Shown: positions 6,277 through 6,734 of the stretch, one piece after another | Position numbering within the stretch: the first letter of the stretch is position 1 | Layout of the letters: each line of letters opens with the position of its first letter | NCBI GenBank assembly: GCA_002366685.1 | Contig: DFBP01000201.1 | Span: 474 to 7,207 of the forward strand | Source: Rhodobacterales bacterium UBA3077 | Lineage (GTDB): Bacteria; Pseudomonadota; Alphaproteobacteria; Rhodobacterales; Rhodobacteraceae | DNA length: 6,734 nt | Reading direction: 5' to 3' | The notes under the pieces: generated by a model | Told to the model about the DNA's origin: nothing | Seen by the model: only the letters and a program-made list of their open reading frames with translations | The model's database searches: none | Position numbers and translations under genes: made by a program

Positions 6277-6734
6277 ATGGCATTAGCTGAAACAAACGGG
6301 AAGGGGCGGCGCAAGTCGCCCCTTTTCGGGATAGCAAAGAAAACCGGCACGACGCTGGCCACCGTGGCGGCCACCATGCTCGGCCTGCTTTTCGTTACGT
6401 TTTTTATTGGCAGGGTTATGCCGGTGGATCCGGTACTCTCAATCGTTGGCGAACGCGCCACCAAGGAGCAGTATGACGCTGTATATGTTGCACTCGGGCT
6501 GGATAAGCCCTTGTTTGTGCAATTCTTTTATTACTTAACCGATGTGGTGCAGGGGGATTTTGGTAAATCGCTCCGCACGGGCTTTCCGGTATGGGATGAC
6601 ATTACGCGGGTTTTCCCCGCCACGATGGAGCTGGCTACATTGGGCACCCTAATCGGGGTTTTCATTGGCGTGCCGCTTGGGGTTTTGGCTGCCGTGAAGC
6701 GCGGCACATGGATAGACCAGATCGCCCGCGTTGT
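6277..6734 (+). CDS. ABC transporter permease, DppB-like, N-terminal part (cut by window edge)
   Basis: Inner-membrane permease subunit of the peptide/nickel ABC importer class, expected to pair with a DppC-type partner and one or two ATPases beyond the window. Only 152 codons are present, roughly half the usual length. After a basic N-terminus (KGRRK at 9-13) a first membrane helix spans about 27-46 and leads into GRVMPVDPV (45-53), the position where DppB proteins carry a PGDP-like motif. The periplasmic stretch LGLDKPLFVQFFYYL...QGDFGKSLR (73-100) is a family hallmark, and a second helix begins near 116. The ATG immediately follows the TAA of the solute-binding protein gene with zero spacing and has GGTGA 8 bases upstream. 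Codons 9-16 coincide with a strong hairpin that probably lowers its expression. The membrane-side start at ATG 6376 is less likely because it removes half of the first helix and lacks a ribosome site. Confidence 0.92.
   Translation, partial: MALAETNGKGRRKSPLFGIAKKTGTTLATVAATMLGLLFVTFFIGRVMPVDPVLSIVGERATKEQYDAVYVALGLDKPLFVQFFYYLTDVVQGDFGKSLRTGFPVWDDITRVFPATMELATLGTLIGVFIGVPLGVLAAVKRGTWIDQIARV
6301..6326 (+). terminator. Terminator-like hairpin inside the permease start (attenuator or mRNA stabiliser)
   Basis: AAGGGGCG (6301-6308) pairs perfectly with CGCCCCTT (6317-6324). A G-U and a C-G pair extend the stem to 10 bp around a GCAA tetraloop (6311-6314), and T6323-T6326 give a short T-run. The stem starts 25 bases after the solute-binding protein stop and occupies permease codons 9-16. 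This is where binding-protein transporter operons often carry a hairpin that blocks 3' exonucleases or terminates part of the transcripts, giving excess binding protein over membrane subunits. The T-run is short, so partial termination or stabilisation is more likely than a full stop. Confidence 0.65.

Overview
This looks like part of an alphaproteobacterial chromosome, probably from a Rhodobacteraceae-type (purple non-sulfur or Roseobacter-like) mixotroph. The reasons are moderately high G+C, the gene order cbbF-prk-tkt with a divergent cbbR-type LysR gene, and a 290-residue bacterial phosphoribulokinase whose catalytic residues fall at the positions I recall from the Rhodobacter enzyme. The lineage is inferred from family knowledge; no search was possible.

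Right to left on the minus strand (2464 down to 1) runs the start of a Calvin-Benson-Bassham (CBB) operon. It holds class I fructose-1,6-bisphosphatase (cbbF, 1454-2464), phosphoribulokinase (cbbP, 570-1442) and the first 186 codons of transketolase (cbbT, 1-560, cut by the window edge). The genes are 9-11 bases apart, and each Shine-Dalgarno sequence overlaps the stop codon of the gene before it. RubisCO is not in the window; it would be expected beyond position 1.

An AT-rich divergent control region (2465-2566) separates this operon from a CbbR-like LysR regulator on the plus strand (2567-3493). It contains a TTTA-N6-TAAA dyad that fits a LysR-type operator.

The regulator's stop overlaps the start of an M19 (renal/membrane dipeptidase-like) zinc dipeptidase (3490-4539) by 4 bases (ATGA). 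A 138-base gap follows, with two promoter-like sequences and a small perfect inverted repeat. Next come a family 5 (DppA/OppA-like) periplasmic solute-binding protein (4678-6276) and, directly after its stop codon, the start of a DppB-like permease (6277 to the window edge). The dipeptidase and transporter make a plausible import-and-hydrolyse unit for dipeptides. A strong GC-rich hairpin with a GCAA tetraloop and a short T-run lies inside the first codons of the permease gene and probably sets the ratio of binding protein to permease.

No RNA genes, CRISPR arrays, insertion sequences or phage genes were seen. The window is mostly well-known families. The points most worth checking are the translational coupling of a carbon-fixation regulator to a dipeptidase, the hairpin inside the permease gene, and the apparent loss of one active-site histidine in the dipeptidase.
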